Below, piece after piece: positions 1-8,922 of a stretch of DNA of 64,000 nt (its first letter is position 1; every line of letters begins with the position of its first letter). The translations under genes and the position numbers were made by a program. Source of the DNA: Roseobacter sp. (GTDB lineage: Bacteria; Pseudomonadota; Alphaproteobacteria; Rhodobacterales; Rhodobacteraceae); assembly GCA_002731875.1 (NCBI GenBank), contig PCCY01000012.1, positions 62,001 through 126,000 of the forward strand, given 5' to 3'. Below the pieces are notes generated by a model. It ran no database searches. It saw only the letters and a list, made by a program, of their open reading frames with translations, and was not told where the DNA came from.

Positions 1-487
1 GGTCGCCGGTGGTTCCGGTGGTATACAGCAAAACCGCCACATCGCACAGGTCAGCGTCCGGATTGGACGCGATCGGGGTTGCAAGGTGCAGACTGCCAAA
101 TGCCCCGGTTACCTCTTTGCCGCCCATGGCATCGCTGTGTTTGACCGCGTCGCTTGATGCACAGGTTGTCATCAAGATCGCCGCGGGCGTTGCATGATCG
201 ATGATGCGTTTAATTTCTGCGGGACTTTGGCGGGCATTGACCGGAATGATCACCGCGCCCGCTTTCCAGGTGCCAAAGACCGTGGCGACGGCCGCGGCGC
301 AATTTTCGGAAAGCATCAGAACCCGGTCACTGGGCTGCACGCCTGCGTCGCGCAGCAGCGTGGCGACGTCATCGCTGGCTCTGTCAAACTCATCAAAGCT
401 CCACTGGGTGCCGATGCTGTCGCTCAATGCCGGCTCTGCGCCGCGGATCGCGACCTGCTCGGTCAGAAATTCCTCTACGCGTCTCAT
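1..487 (-). CDS. AMP-binding acyl-CoA synthetase, C-terminus cut by window edge
   Basis: Only the N-terminal 162 residues are present. They read as the start of an ANL-superfamily ligase, which activates a carboxylic acid to acyl-AMP and then acyl-CoA. The diagnostic phosphate-binding signature LLYTTGTTG lies at about residues 152-160, just before the window edge. The early region (VLMLSENCAAAVATVFGTWK, then GAVIPVN) is the usual N-domain pattern. The ATG at 485-487 follows an AGGAGGAA ribosome-binding site. It sits 81 bases downstream of an enoyl-CoA hydratase on the same strand and is the last visible gene of the long catabolic unit, where it would activate the imported acid. Substrate cannot be read from this part. 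Confidence 0.88.
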   Translation of the reverse strand, partial: MRRVEEFLTEQVAIRGAEPALSDSIGTQWSFDEFDRASDDVATLLRDAGVQPSDRVLMLSENCAAAVATVFGTWKAGAVIIPVNARQSPAEIKRIIDHATPAAILMTTCASSDAVKHSDAMGGKEVTGAFGSLHLATPIASNPDADLCDVAVLLYTTGTTGD

Positions 488-568
488 GTTCCTCCTGCCT
501 CCCCGCAGTCATTCAGTCCCGGTGCAATTCGTTCGAATCCACCGGGCATAGGCATATTCGGCAGCCTG

Positions 569-1342
569 TCAGTCGCCGTAATTCGGTTTACGCTTGTTCA
601 GAAATGCCGCGATGCCTTCGGCGGCCTCATCTGCGCCGGTGGCGTGGGCCATGGCATCGCCTTCGGCATCCAGTTGCGCAGCCTCGGTAACGTCATAGGC
701 TTGTGCGACCAACCCGCGAATAGCGGCTTGAGCGTCGCGCGGACCCTCGGCCAGACGATCGGCCAAATTCATTGCTTCATCGAAAGCCTTGCCTTTGTCC
801 GTAATCACATTGACCACGCCAAATTCGGCCATCCGATCAACGGTGACCGGCGCGGCAAGCAAACACATTTCCATCGCCAATTGCCGTGGCAGCGCACGCG
901 CAAGAGAAGCAGTCAGCCCCCCATCGGGCACCAGCCCTGCCTTGACATAGGCCGCCGTAAATTTCGCACCCGTGGCCGCGACGATCAGATCGCAGGCCAT
1001 CGCAAACGACAATCCGGCCCCCGCCGCCCCGCCTTCGACAGCGGCGATCACCGGGACAGCGCTGGAACGGATTGCACGAATCAGATTGTGCAGCTCTTCG
1101 ATTTTGCCCCGGCGCTGGTCTTTATCCATTTCGCGCCGGGCGATCAGAATGTTAAGATCGCCTCCGGCGCAGAAAAAGTCACCCTCTGAGGTCAAGATCA
1201 CTGCGCGAATGCGCGGCTCCTTGGCCAGCTCCATCGCCTGCCCGATACACGCATAAAGCTCTGGCGACAGGGCACCGCGTTTGTGTGCGTTACCATTCCA
1301 AACGACAATCCGGTCGCCTTTGTCTTCGATCCGTGCGGTCAT
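569..1342 (-). CDS. Enoyl-CoA hydratase/isomerase family protein
   Basis: A 257-residue crotonase-fold protein. The oxyanion-hole segment FCAGGD lies at about residues 57-62 and a second one (EGGAAGAGLSFAMACD) at about 103-118. Where hydratases carry a catalytic Glu before PGAGG, this protein reads KAGLVPDGGLT. The Asp-containing PDGG form is typical of PaaG-like and other isomerase-leaning members, so it may isomerise or hydrate an unusual acyl-CoA. The start MTARIEDKG is chosen because its ATG overlaps the stop of the upstream thioesterase by four bases (ATGA), implying translational coupling; the longer open frame upstream is just the thioesterase read out of frame. Specific substrate unknown. 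Confidence 0.88.
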   Translation of the reverse strand: MTARIEDKGDRIVVWNGNAHKRGALSPELYACIGQAMELAKEPRIRAVILTSEGDFFCAGGDLNILIARREMDKDQRRGKIEELHNLIRAIRSSAVPVIAAVEGGAAGAGLSFAMACDLIVAATGAKFTAAYVKAGLVPDGGLTASLARALPRQLAMEMCLLAAPVTVDRMAEFGVVNVITDKGKAFDEAMNLADRLAEGPRDAQAAIRGLVAQAYDVTEAAQLDAEGDAMAHATGADEAAEGIAAFLNKRKPNYGD

Positions 1343-1767
1343 TTCAGTTTCTCCTGGGGGACCCGTTTGAACACGCCGGTGGATGTCGCAATGACTGTGC
1401 CGTCTTCGTGGACCAGTTCGGCGTCGATATACAACAAGCTGCGCCCGCCGCCTTTGACCGTCCCTGTTGCGGTGACACGTCCGGGCAGGCCAGCGGCGAG
1501 GAACTGTGTCGTCAGCGAGATTGTCAGAAACGGGTGCATGCCGGTTGGGTCGACGCTCAGCGATCCGGTCATACCGCACGCGTTGTCCAACAACGTGGCC
1601 GCGATACCGCCATGGAGAACCCCATGGCGGTTCAGGTGCTGTGGACCCAAGTCTAGATAGCAGCGCCCATGCGCCGGATCGGATGTATCAACGACATATC
1701 CGACCAGCGTCTGGGTGCCGGTCTCGTCCCGGATCAGCTGGCTTTCATCAGGCTGCGGCGATAGCAA
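1339..1767 (-). CDS. PaaI-family hotdog thioesterase
   Basis: A hotdog-fold acyl-CoA thioesterase of about 142 residues. The signature HGGIAATLLDNACG contains the family HGG and the Asp/Asn used in hydrolysis. Such enzymes release CoA from stalled or aromatic acyl-CoAs. No ATG fits the N-terminus; the frame has TTG codons at 1800 and 1767. The one at 1767 is preferred because GGAG lies seven bases upstream and it reduces the overlap with the preceding acyl-CoA dehydrogenase to about 20 bases. The 3' end overlaps the hydratase start by ATGA. Placement inside a beta-oxidation unit suggests a CoA-recycling role, which is inference. Confidence 0.8.
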   Translation of the reverse strand: MLSPQPDESQLIRDETGTQTLVGYVVDTSDPAHGRCYLDLGPQHLNRHGVLHGGIAATLLDNACGMTGSLSVDPTGMHPFLTISLTTQFLAAGLPGRVTATGTVKGGGRSLLYIDAELVHEDGTVIATSTGVFKRVPQEKLK

Positions 1768-2881
1768 TGTAGCGCTCCAGATGATGGTCCGTGTCGCCAA
1801 AGCGGTGGTCTGACATGATGATACGCTTGGCGATATGGGCCAGTTCGTATTCTTGCGTCATCGCGATTCCGCCATGCATCTGGATGCTGTCTTCGGCAAC
1901 CAGGCGGCCCGCGCGGCCCAACAGGTTCTTGGCGGCTGAAACATGGCTTTCGCGGCTTTTGTACTCAGCCTCAAGATGGCCCGCCGCTACGATCACTGCC
2001 GAGCGAGCCTGCTCCATCTCGATCAGCAGGTCGGACATGCGGTGCGCCAGCGCCTGGAACGTGCCGATGGGTTTGCCGAATTGCTTGCGGGTCATCAGGT
2101 ATTCGCGGGTCAGGCGGGTTGCCGTTTCCATCGCACCCAGTGTTTCAGCACAGATCGCGACATTGGCCGCAGCGACGCGCGCTTCAATCGCCTTGAACGC
2201 CTTGCCAGCTTCACCCAGACGGGCAGAAGCAGGAACGGACACGTCATCCAGCGTGACTTCGGCGGCACGACCACCGGCCAGCAGTGCATAGCCTTGCAGC
2301 GTGATGCCCTTTGTATCCGCCGGCACGAGGAACAGCGAGATCCCGTTTTCGTCGCCTGCCTCGCCGCTTTCGCGGGCAGAAACGATCAGCATGTCGGCGT
2401 TTTCAGCGTTGACCACAACCGCCTTGCGACCGTTCAGCACCACGTTGTCGCCGTCGACTTTCGCCGTTGTGCTCACGCGGTTCAGGTCATAGCGGCTGTT
2501 CGGCTCGCCGTGTGCAAATGCCAGTTGCAGCGTGCCACCGATGATCGCTTCGACATGCGCTTTCTGGTCGTCACTGCCCAAGTCGGCAATCAGACCGCCG
2601 CCCAGAACGGCGGTATCAAGGAATGGTTCAACCACGCCCGCGCGGCCCAGTTCCTCGAACACGACGGCGATGTCGAAACCAGCGCCGCCAAAGCCGCCCT
2701 GATCTTCGGTGAACAGCGCCCCGATGACGCCCAGTTCGGCCAGACCGTTCCAGATGTCGGCGGAAAAGCCGGTGTCGCTTTCAAGGATCTTGTTGCGGGT
2801 CGCAGTGTCGTATTTGTCGCGCAGGAAACGGCGCAGACTGTCTTGCAGCATTTGGCGTTCTTCTGTCAGGTCGAAGTTCAT
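1748..2881 (-). CDS. Acyl-CoA dehydrogenase, smaller partner
   Basis: A 377-residue FAD-dependent acyl-CoA dehydrogenase. It starts MNFDLTEERQMLQDSLRRFL, the usual N-terminal helical domain. The C-terminal helical domain contains TRKQFGKPIGTFQAL at about residues 264-278 and QMHGGIAMTQEYELAH near 340. The flavin would pass electrons to ETF. It overlaps the next-upstream dehydrogenase by ATGA. Two adjacent, unequal acyl-CoA dehydrogenases resemble PimD/PimC pairs (pimeloyl-CoA dehydrogenase small and large subunits), which may work as a heteromer; that parallel is from general resemblance and gene order, not from a search. Confidence 0.9.
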   Translation of the reverse strand: MNFDLTEERQMLQDSLRRFLRDKYDTATRNKILESDTGFSADIWNGLAELGVIGALFTEDQGGFGGAGFDIAVVFEELGRAGVVEPFLDTAVLGGGLIADLGSDDQKAHVEAIIGGTLQLAFAHGEPNSRYDLNRVSTTAKVDGDNVVLNGRKAVVVNAENADMLIVSARESGEAGDENGISLFLVPADTKGITLQGYALLAGGRAAEVTLDDVSVPASARLGEAGKAFKAIEARVAAANVAICAETLGAMETATRLTREYLMTRKQFGKPIGTFQALAHRMSDLLIEMEQARSAVIVAAGHLEAEYKSRESHVSAAKNLLGRAGRLVAEDSIQMHGGIAMTQEYELAHIAKRIIMSDHRFGDTDHHLERYIAIAAA

Positions 2882-4083
2882 GCTCCACCTCCCATCGTAG
2901 TTTTGGCAATGATCTGGCGCTGGATTTCGTTCGAGCCGCCAAAGATCGACAGTTTGCGGTTGTTGAAATATTGCGCGGCGACGGGGCCGGCGTTCAACGG
3001 ATCAGGCAGGGCCAGGTTCGACCCTTCGATCGCTTCGGATGCGAATGGCATCGCATAGGCACCTGCCGCACGGCGCGCGAGGTCGTTGATTTCCTGACGG
3101 ATAATCGTGCCTTTGACCTTCAGCATGGACGATTCAACGCCCGGTGCCGCGCCCGCTGCCGCCTTGGAGACGATGCGCAGGTTTGTGGTGCTCATCGCCA
3201 TCAGGTCGATTTCCACCCGTGCGACACGCGCAGCGAAATGCGGGTTGTCCATCAACGGTTTTCCGCCAGACATTTCGGCCCGTGCAATCCGCTTGACCGC
3301 AGTCAACCCGGCTTGCGAGAACCCGACCCCCGCGATGTTGGTGCGTTCGTGGGTCAGCAGGTACTTGGCGTAGGTCCAGCCTTTGTTCTCTTCGCCCACC
3401 AGATTCTCGACGGGCACCTTGACGTCGGTAAACCAAACTTCGTTCACTTCGTGGGTGCCATCCAGCAGGATGATCGGGCGGACTTCGACGCCGGGTGTAT
3501 CCATGTCGATCAGCAGGAAAGAGATACCCTCTTGCTGCTTCACCGTCTTGTCGGTGCGCACGAGGCAGAAGATCATGTTCGCGTGCTGACCCAGCGTGGT
3601 CCATGTCTTCTGGCCGTTGACGATGTAGTGTGTACCTTCGTCGTTCAGAACCGCTTCGGTCTTGAGCGACGCAAGGTCCGATCCCGCACCCGGCTCGGAA
3701 TAACCCTGACACCACCAGTCTTCGCCCGACAGGATGCGGGGCAGCCAGTAATCGTTCTGCTCTTGCGAGCCGAATTTTTGCAGCACGGGGGCCAGCATCG
3801 ACAGGCCAAAAGGCACGATGCGCGGCGCATAGGCGGCGGCGGCTTCTTCTTCGAAAATGTGGCGCTGAACCGCGTTCCATTCCGCACCGCCGAATTTCTT
3901 GGGCCAGTTCGGAGCCAGCCAGCCCTGTTCGTTCAGGATCGCATGCCAGCGCTCCTGCCCCTCTTTACCCAGTTCTTCTCCCTTGCGAATTTTATCGCTC
4001 ATTTCCTTGGGGAGCTTTTCCTCAAGAAAGGCCCGCACTTCGGCGCGGAATGCCTTTTCTTCGTCGCTATAGCTGAGATCCAT
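2878..4083 (-). CDS. Acyl-CoA dehydrogenase, larger partner (PimC-like)
   Basis: A 401-residue acyl-CoA dehydrogenase. The start MDLSYSDEE at 4083 is fixed by a strong GGAGGAAGACA ribosome-binding site directly upstream; a longer in-frame start exists but adds a non-family leader. Family features include the FAD/substrate loop GYSEPGAGSDLASL near residues 123-136, NGQKTWTT near 150, and the C-terminal FGGSNEIQRQIIAK motif. The sequence reads like the large subunit of pimeloyl-CoA-type dehydrogenases. It lies 45 bases after the hydratase/dehydrogenase gene and is translationally coupled to the small partner. Substrate (dicarboxyl-CoA versus branched acyl-CoA) is not decidable here. Confidence 0.9.
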   Translation of the reverse strand: MDLSYSDEEKAFRAEVRAFLEEKLPKEMSDKIRKGEELGKEGQERWHAILNEQGWLAPNWPKKFGGAEWNAVQRHIFEEEAAAAYAPRIVPFGLSMLAPVLQKFGSQEQNDYWLPRILSGEDWWCQGYSEPGAGSDLASLKTEAVLNDEGTHYIVNGQKTWTTLGQHANMIFCLVRTDKTVKQQEGISFLLIDMDTPGVEVRPIILLDGTHEVNEVWFTDVKVPVENLVGEENKGWTYAKYLLTHERTNIAGVGFSQAGLTAVKRIARAEMSGGKPLMDNPHFAARVARVEIDLMAMSTTNLRIVSKAAAGAAPGVESSMLKVKGTIIRQEINDLARRAAGAYAMPFASEAIEGSNLALPDPLNAGPVAAQYFNNRKLSIFGGSNEIQRQIIAKTTMGGGA

Positions 4084-4128
4084 TGTCTTCCTCCGGTTGA
4101 TGTCGGTCGGGCAAGAGCCCAAATTCAT

Positions 4129-6225
4129 TTATCTTGCTGCGTCTTTATTCAAATCGTCGAATGTGCGGCCCTCTGCCACAAGCTGTTTCAGCAACGGCGC
4201 AGGCTGCCAGAACCAGGCATCTTCGGTGGCGTATCTTTCGATGTCAGCCAGAAGCGCGGGCAAACCTTGCAGGTCGGCCCATTTCATCGGGCCACCCCAA
4301 TAGCGCGGGAAACCGTAGCCAAACAGCAGTACCATATCGACGTCGAGAGGCCGCTTGGCGATGCCTTCGCCCAGCAGTTTCGCCGCCTCGTTCACCATCG
4401 CGGCCATGTAGCGGCGCACAATTTCAGCATCAGTGAAATCGCGCGGCGTGATGCCGCGTTCGGCGCGTTCGGCGTCGATCAGCTCGGGCACTTCAGGGTT
4501 CGGCACGCCACCCCGGGTGCCAGCCTCGTAGACATAGAAACCCTTACCGGTCTTTTGGCCAAAATTGCCCGCTTCGCAGATTTTGTCAGGATAGGTCGGC
4601 ACCCGTTCCGCAGCATGGCGTGTCGCGGCCTTGCGCTTGCGCGTGGCCCAGCCAATGTCGAGCCCGGCAAGGTCGGCCACGGCGAACGGCCCCATCGCAA
4701 AACCGAAATCGACCAATGCCTTGTCGATCTGGTAAGGTGAAGCACCATCCAGCACCATATGATCAGCCGCCGTGCGGTAGGTTGCCAGGATCCGGTTGCC
4801 GATGAACCCGTCACACACACCTGCCCGAACCGATATCTTGTTCAATGCTTTACCAAGGGCGAACCCCGTCGCCACCACATCCGGCGCGGTCTTCTCGGCG
4901 ACAACGACTTCGAGAAGTTTCATGACATGGGCCGGAGAAAAGAAATGCAGTCCAATCACACTTTCGGGACGCGACGTGCTGGCGGCAATTTCGTTGATAT
5001 CAAGATACGAAGTGTTCGAGGCAAGGATCGCATCCGGCTTGCAAACAGCGTCAAGCTTGCCAAACACATCCTTTTTCACCGCCATATCTTCGAATACCGC
5101 CTCGATCACCAGATCAACCGACGCAAGGCTGTCATAATTGATCGACACCTCAAGCGCGACCGTCGTCAATGTCTTGAACTGTAACTCCGAGATTTTACCG
5201 CGTTTCAGCGCCCCCGACAGGTTGCCCGATATACGCGCGCGCGCAGCTTCGGCGGCGTCCAGCTTCATCTCGATCAGCACGACGTTGAAGCCTGCCAACA
5301 GCGCAGCCGTGGCGATGCCTGCGCCCATGGTGCCGCCGCCGATGATGCCGATGGATTGCAACGCGCGGGGTTCGACGCCTTTCAGCTCGGGCAGGTTACC
5401 GACGGCGCGTTCCGAAAAGAACGCATGGATCATGCCCTGACGCTGGTCTGTTCTCATGAGGTCCATGAATATTTCGCGTTCGGCCTGCATCCCTTGGTGG
5501 AACGGCAGTTCGACTGACGCCTGCACAGCGCGGACCGCTTGCGCCGGTGAAATCTGGCCGCGACCTTTTTTCAAGGTCCCGTCGTATGCAGCATCCCAAT
5601 CAATTGGGTCCGGTGCCTCCATCTCGCTTATGGGGCGTCGTGGTGCATTCGACGCTACCAGCTTTTCCGCATAGGCCAACCCGACTTCCCCGGGGTCGCC
5701 TTCAGTAATCTCGTCAATGATGCCAAGCCTGTCGGCCTCGTCTGCCTTGACTTGGCGACCAGTCGTGATCAGATCGAGCGCAGCGTCCACGCCGATCAAA
5801 CGCGGGAGCCGCTGTGTCCCACCGGCACCGGGAATCAGACCCAGATGAACCTCGGGCAACCCCACCTTCGCGGAGGGTTGCGCAATGCGGTAATGTGCCG
5901 ACAACGCGACTTCGAGCCCGCCCCCGAGCGACACACCATGCAGGGATGCGACGACGATCAGTGGCGAATCCTCGATCCGTTTGCACAGGTCAGGAAGAAA
6001 GGGCTCAAGCGGGGTTTTGCCAAATTCGGTGATGTCGGCACCTGCGATAAACGCGCGGCCATCGCCTACGATGACCACCGCTTTGACGCCATCATCGGCT
6101 TCGGCCCGGTCCATTCCCGCCACAAGCCCCTCACGGACAGCATGGGACAGTGCATTGACCGGGGGGTTACTGATCCGCAGAACGGCAATGTCACCTTTGC
6201 GCGTATATCCAATCTTGTCAGTCAT
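4129..6225 (-). CDS. Bifunctional enoyl-CoA hydratase / 3-hydroxyacyl-CoA dehydrogenase
   Basis: A 698-residue two-domain beta-oxidation enzyme of the FadJ/PimF type. The N-terminal crotonase domain has AFIAGADITEFGK (about 58-70), HGVSLGGGLEVALSAH (96-111) and GLPEVHLGLIPGAGGTQRL (122-140) with the expected Glu. The NAD-binding domain begins at about 292 with IGIIGGGTMGAGIATAALLA, followed by SNTSYLDINEIA and the HFFSPAHVMKLLEVV segment of hydroxyacyl-CoA dehydrogenases. It performs two successive steps, hydration of the enoyl-CoA and oxidation of the 3-hydroxy product. It lies 23 bases downstream of the IclR gene on the same strand. No thiolase is visible; one could lie beyond the window start. 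Confidence 0.93.
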   Translation of the reverse strand: MTDKIGYTRKGDIAVLRISNPPVNALSHAVREGLVAGMDRAEADDGVKAVVIVGDGRAFIAGADITEFGKTPLEPFLPDLCKRIEDSPLIVVASLHGVSLGGGLEVALSAHYRIAQPSAKVGLPEVHLGLIPGAGGTQRLPRLIGVDAALDLITTGRQVKADEADRLGIIDEITEGDPGEVGLAYAEKLVASNAPRRPISEMEAPDPIDWDAAYDGTLKKGRGQISPAQAVRAVQASVELPFHQGMQAEREIFMDLMRTDQRQGMIHAFFSERAVGNLPELKGVEPRALQSIGIIGGGTMGAGIATAALLAGFNVVLIEMKLDAAEAARARISGNLSGALKRGKISELQFKTLTTVALEVSINYDSLASVDLVIEAVFEDMAVKKDVFGKLDAVCKPDAILASNTSYLDINEIAASTSRPESVIGLHFFSPAHVMKLLEVVVAEKTAPDVVATGFALGKALNKISVRAGVCDGFIGNRILATYRTAADHMVLDGASPYQIDKALVDFGFAMGPFAVADLAGLDIGWATRKRKAATRHAAERVPTYPDKICEAGNFGQKTGKGFYVYEAGTRGGVPNPEVPELIDAERAERGITPRDFTDAEIVRRYMAAMVNEAAKLLGEGIAKRPLDVDMVLLFGYGFPRYWGGPMKWADLQGLPALLADIERYATEDAWFWQPAPLLKQLVAEGRTFDDLNKDAAR

Positions 6226-6248
6226 TTAGCACATTCCTTGGTCTTGAA

Positions 6249-7025
6249 TTAATCTCGTCGGCTCAGCGCCGGGGTACGGCCCGTGCGGTTTTCCAGCCCG
6301 CGCACGACCTCCCTCAGGGCTGGTCCAACCTCGTTTTGGATCCGCAGATCGGACAGATCGTTTGGCATTGCCCCTGACGTAAAAGCGACTGGTTCGCCAA
6401 ATTCCTCGGCAAAGTAAGGCACGCTGACGGCGTTGATGGTGCTGGCATAACGAGTGCCTTCCAGCGCATAGGCAAAGCCTTGTCCGATCAATTGTGAATA
6501 TCCCTCCGCGCGGAACCTTCGCATATCCGGTTCGGGCGTCAACTGTTCAAACCGTTCTTCGCTAAGTGACGCCACGACGGCCATGCCAGAAGACGACCCA
6601 AAGACAGGGATCCGGTGCCCCGGTTCCAGCCAGATCGTCGACGCGTTTTGTGGTCGCCACGTGCGTACCAGCATCATCTTGGCGTCATCGCGTACCGCGA
6701 CAAGGGTCAACGTACCTGTATCATCGGCAAGCTGCTGCATGTCGTCAGACACCAGATCAAGAAAATGCACCGCCACGGATGCCACCGACCCCAACGCAAT
6801 GGCCGACGGGCCAAGCCGAAACCGGTCGTTGCGTCCGCCGTGGCTGAGATATCCCAGTTCGCACAAGGTATACGTAAGCCGTGACACCGTAGGCTTTGGC
6901 AAGCCGGTGCGCTCGGCGATTTGCGCGTGGGTCAGGCCACTGTCGCTGGCCCGAAACACCCGTAACACCGCCAATCCTCTTGCCAGCGTATTTGCAAACT
7001 TGCGATCTGCATTTTCGCTGCTCAT
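6249..7025 (-). CDS. IclR-family transcriptional regulator
   Basis: A 258-residue regulator. The winged helix-turn-helix covers about residues 25-60 (LTHAQIAERTGLPKPTVSRL) and is followed by the IclR effector domain. The start MSSENADRK is chosen because its ATG overlaps the stop of the TRAP large permease by four bases; the longer frame is the permease in another frame. Being embedded between the transporter and the catabolic genes, it probably senses the imported acid or its CoA thioester and controls the whole operon, including itself. Likely operator sequences lie upstream of the first gene at 9997-10026. The effector is unknown. Confidence 0.9.
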   Translation of the reverse strand: MSSENADRKFANTLARGLAVLRVFRASDSGLTHAQIAERTGLPKPTVSRLTYTLCELGYLSHGGRNDRFRLGPSAIALGSVASVAVHFLDLVSDDMQQLADDTGTLTLVAVRDDAKMMLVRTWRPQNASTIWLEPGHRIPVFGSSSGMAVVASLSEERFEQLTPEPDMRRFRAEGYSQLIGQGFAYALEGTRYASTINAVSVPYFAEEFGEPVAFTSGAMPNDLSDLRIQNEVGPALREVVRGLENRTGRTPALSRRD

Positions 7026-8362
7026 CGTGCCGCCATCGGGATCAGCAACGATATCATGGGGAACGACATGATCAGGATCAGCACGATGATATCGACGCTC
7101 AGGAAACGCGTGATACCTGCAAAAATCTTGTCGATAGGTGCGTCCTTGCCAACCACGTTGGCGATGACGAAAACATTCAACCCGACCGGCGGCGTGATCA
7201 ACCCGATTTCCAACAGCTTGATCACCACGACACCGAACCATATCAGGTTCAGGTCATAACTTTCGACCAACGGGATCATCAGCGGCAATGTCAGCACCAT
7301 GATCCCGATAGGATCAAGGAACATGCCAAGTAGCAAGTAGATTGCGGCAATTGCCAGCATCAGTACAACCACCGACAGTTCGGCCTGCGCCACGACGTTG
7401 ACGATCATCGGGGCGACATTGGTCAGCGCGATGAATGCCACAAAGATCTTGGCCCCCGCCGCGATGAAAAAGATCGCCGAGGTCTGAATGCAGGTTTCCT
7501 TCACCGCGTGCCACAGCCCCTGCAACGTCAGTTTGCGCTGCGCGAATCCGATCAAGGTAGCAGCAACGACGCAAACCGCAGCGGCTTCGGTGGCGGTGAA
7601 AATACCGCCGTAGATGCCGCCGATGATTAAAACGAACAGCAAAACCGCGGGCCAGCTTTCCGCCGCCGCGCGCAATCTCTCGGATGTCGCATAGCGTGTT
7701 GCGGTCGATGGCGCGATTTCAGGCGAGCGCCAGACCCAGACAGCAATCACCAGAATGAAGCCCGCCAGCGTCAAAAGCCCCGGCAAAACCCCCGCCAAAA
7801 ACAGCGACGAGATCGACGTTTCGGTGAAGATGCCGTAGATGATGAACAGAACGGACGGCGGGATCAACGACCCCAGCGTGCCGCCTGCCGCGACCGAAGC
7901 AGTTGCCAGACGCGGGTCATACCCCATGCGCAGCATCTCGGGCGTACAGATCTTCCCCATGGTCGAGGCACAGGCGATAGAGCTGCCGGTAATGGCCGAA
8001 AACCCGCCGCAGCCCATGACGCTTGCCATAGCCACACCGCCGGGCAAGCGCGTGAGCCAGACCTTGGCCGCGTGGTAAATCTTGGTCGTGATATCCGCGC
8101 GATAGGCGATGTGCCCCAATGCGACAAACAGCGGTATCATCGACAGATCATATGAATGGATCAAATCGAAAGAGTTCGAGAAAACCATCGACGTGGTGGC
8201 GCGGATCGCACGTTCGGGCATAAACGTGCCCGTGCGAAACGCAAAGATAAAGAACGTCGCAATAGTCGCGACGCTGGCCAGTGCAAATGCAATCGGCACC
8301 CGCAAGGCAAGCAGTAACAGAACCGCGCCGAACGCGATCAGACCAATGGTAGACGCATCCAT
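7022..8362 (-). CDS. TRAP transporter large permease (DctM type)
   Basis: A 446-residue, highly hydrophobic protein with about a dozen membrane segments. Family hallmarks include the N-terminal LIAFGAVLLLLALRVPIAFA, GCGGFSAITGSSIACASTMG near residues 115-135, and GGTLGSLIPPSVLFIIYG. It is the sodium-coupled transport subunit of a tripartite TRAP carrier. Its ATG shares one base with the stop of the small subunit (TAATG), and its stop overlaps the IclR start, so all are co-translated. Together with the binding protein and small permease it should import the acid degraded by the downstream enzymes. Confidence 0.95.
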   Translation of the reverse strand: MDASTIGLIAFGAVLLLLALRVPIAFALASVATIATFFIFAFRTGTFMPERAIRATTSMVFSNSFDLIHSYDLSMIPLFVALGHIAYRADITTKIYHAAKVWLTRLPGGVAMASVMGCGGFSAITGSSIACASTMGKICTPEMLRMGYDPRLATASVAAGGTLGSLIPPSVLFIIYGIFTETSISSLFLAGVLPGLLTLAGFILVIAVWVWRSPEIAPSTATRYATSERLRAAAESWPAVLLFVLIIGGIYGGIFTATEAAAVCVVAATLIGFAQRKLTLQGLWHAVKETCIQTSAIFFIAAGAKIFVAFIALTNVAPMIVNVVAQAELSVVVLMLAIAAIYLLLGMFLDPIGIMVLTLPLMIPLVESYDLNLIWFGVVVIKLLEIGLITPPVGLNVFVIANVVGKDAPIDKIFAGITRFLSVDIIVLILIMSFPMISLLIPMAAR

Positions 8363-8895
8363 TACAGCACCTCGTTTTCGGCAAGAAGCTCGATGGTGTG
8401 ATCTTGTTCATCGGATACGACGCCACCGGACAGAATGGTGCGAATATCACGGATGGCCAGTTCCGCCAGCCGCAGCCAGCATGCGGTGATACCAATAACA
8501 AACAGCAACCGCCCCGGCCACTTGGGCAGGTTCAAATCACCGTAGAAAAAGCTACCCTTTTCCCAGACACTCAGAAATTCACGGGTACCGGCATAGATCA
8601 GGGCGGCCAAGGCGATCATCCCCATGACCGACCCCAATACTATCGACCAGGATCGCAACCGTGGCGAAAACCGGTCCGAGATGAACGCGACACTGACATG
8701 CGCGCGATTTGCGGTCGCAGCGGCCAAAGGCAACAGAATGGCCGCAACCATCAACTCTCGGACCATCGTGACGCTGTCTGGCACACTGGACGCAAACACC
8801 GCCCGTGCGACCACGTTGGTAGTGATCAATATACCCAGCAGAATGACCGCGGCAGCGCCCAACCCCAACAGGATTTTCTCAAGTGGTACCAACAT
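8362..8895 (-). CDS. TRAP transporter small permease (DctQ type)
   Basis: A 177-residue membrane protein with four predicted membrane segments, the usual build of DctQ subunits; the segment VMVRELMVAAILLPLAAA and the hydrophobic C-terminal LLFVIGITACWLRLAELA fit the family. A start 18 bases further upstream is possible, but its first codons are themselves the GGGAGGAG ribosome-binding site for the ATG at 8895, so 8895 is preferred. The gene sits 27 bases downstream of the binding-protein gene and overlaps the large permease by one base. It bridges the periplasmic receptor to the large permease. Confidence 0.9.
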   Translation of the reverse strand: MLVPLEKILLGLGAAAVILLGILITTNVVARAVFASSVPDSVTMVRELMVAAILLPLAAATANRAHVSVAFISDRFSPRLRSWSIVLGSVMGMIALAALIYAGTREFLSVWEKGSFFYGDLNLPKWPGRLLFVIGITACWLRLAELAIRDIRTILSGGVVSDEQDHTIELLAENEVL

Positions 8896-8922
8896 GGCCC
8901 CGGCTCCTCCCAAAGCTGTGTC

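Noticed and set aside
194-1189. Long plus-strand open frames over the catabolic genes
   Set aside because: They are mirror frames of the acyl-CoA ligase and hydratase genes, without family motifs or ribosome-binding sites.
2971-4740. 589-codon plus-strand open frame
   Set aside because: It lies opposite the acyl-CoA dehydrogenase and hydratase/dehydrogenase genes, both with clear motifs; its translation is low-complexity in character and matches no family.
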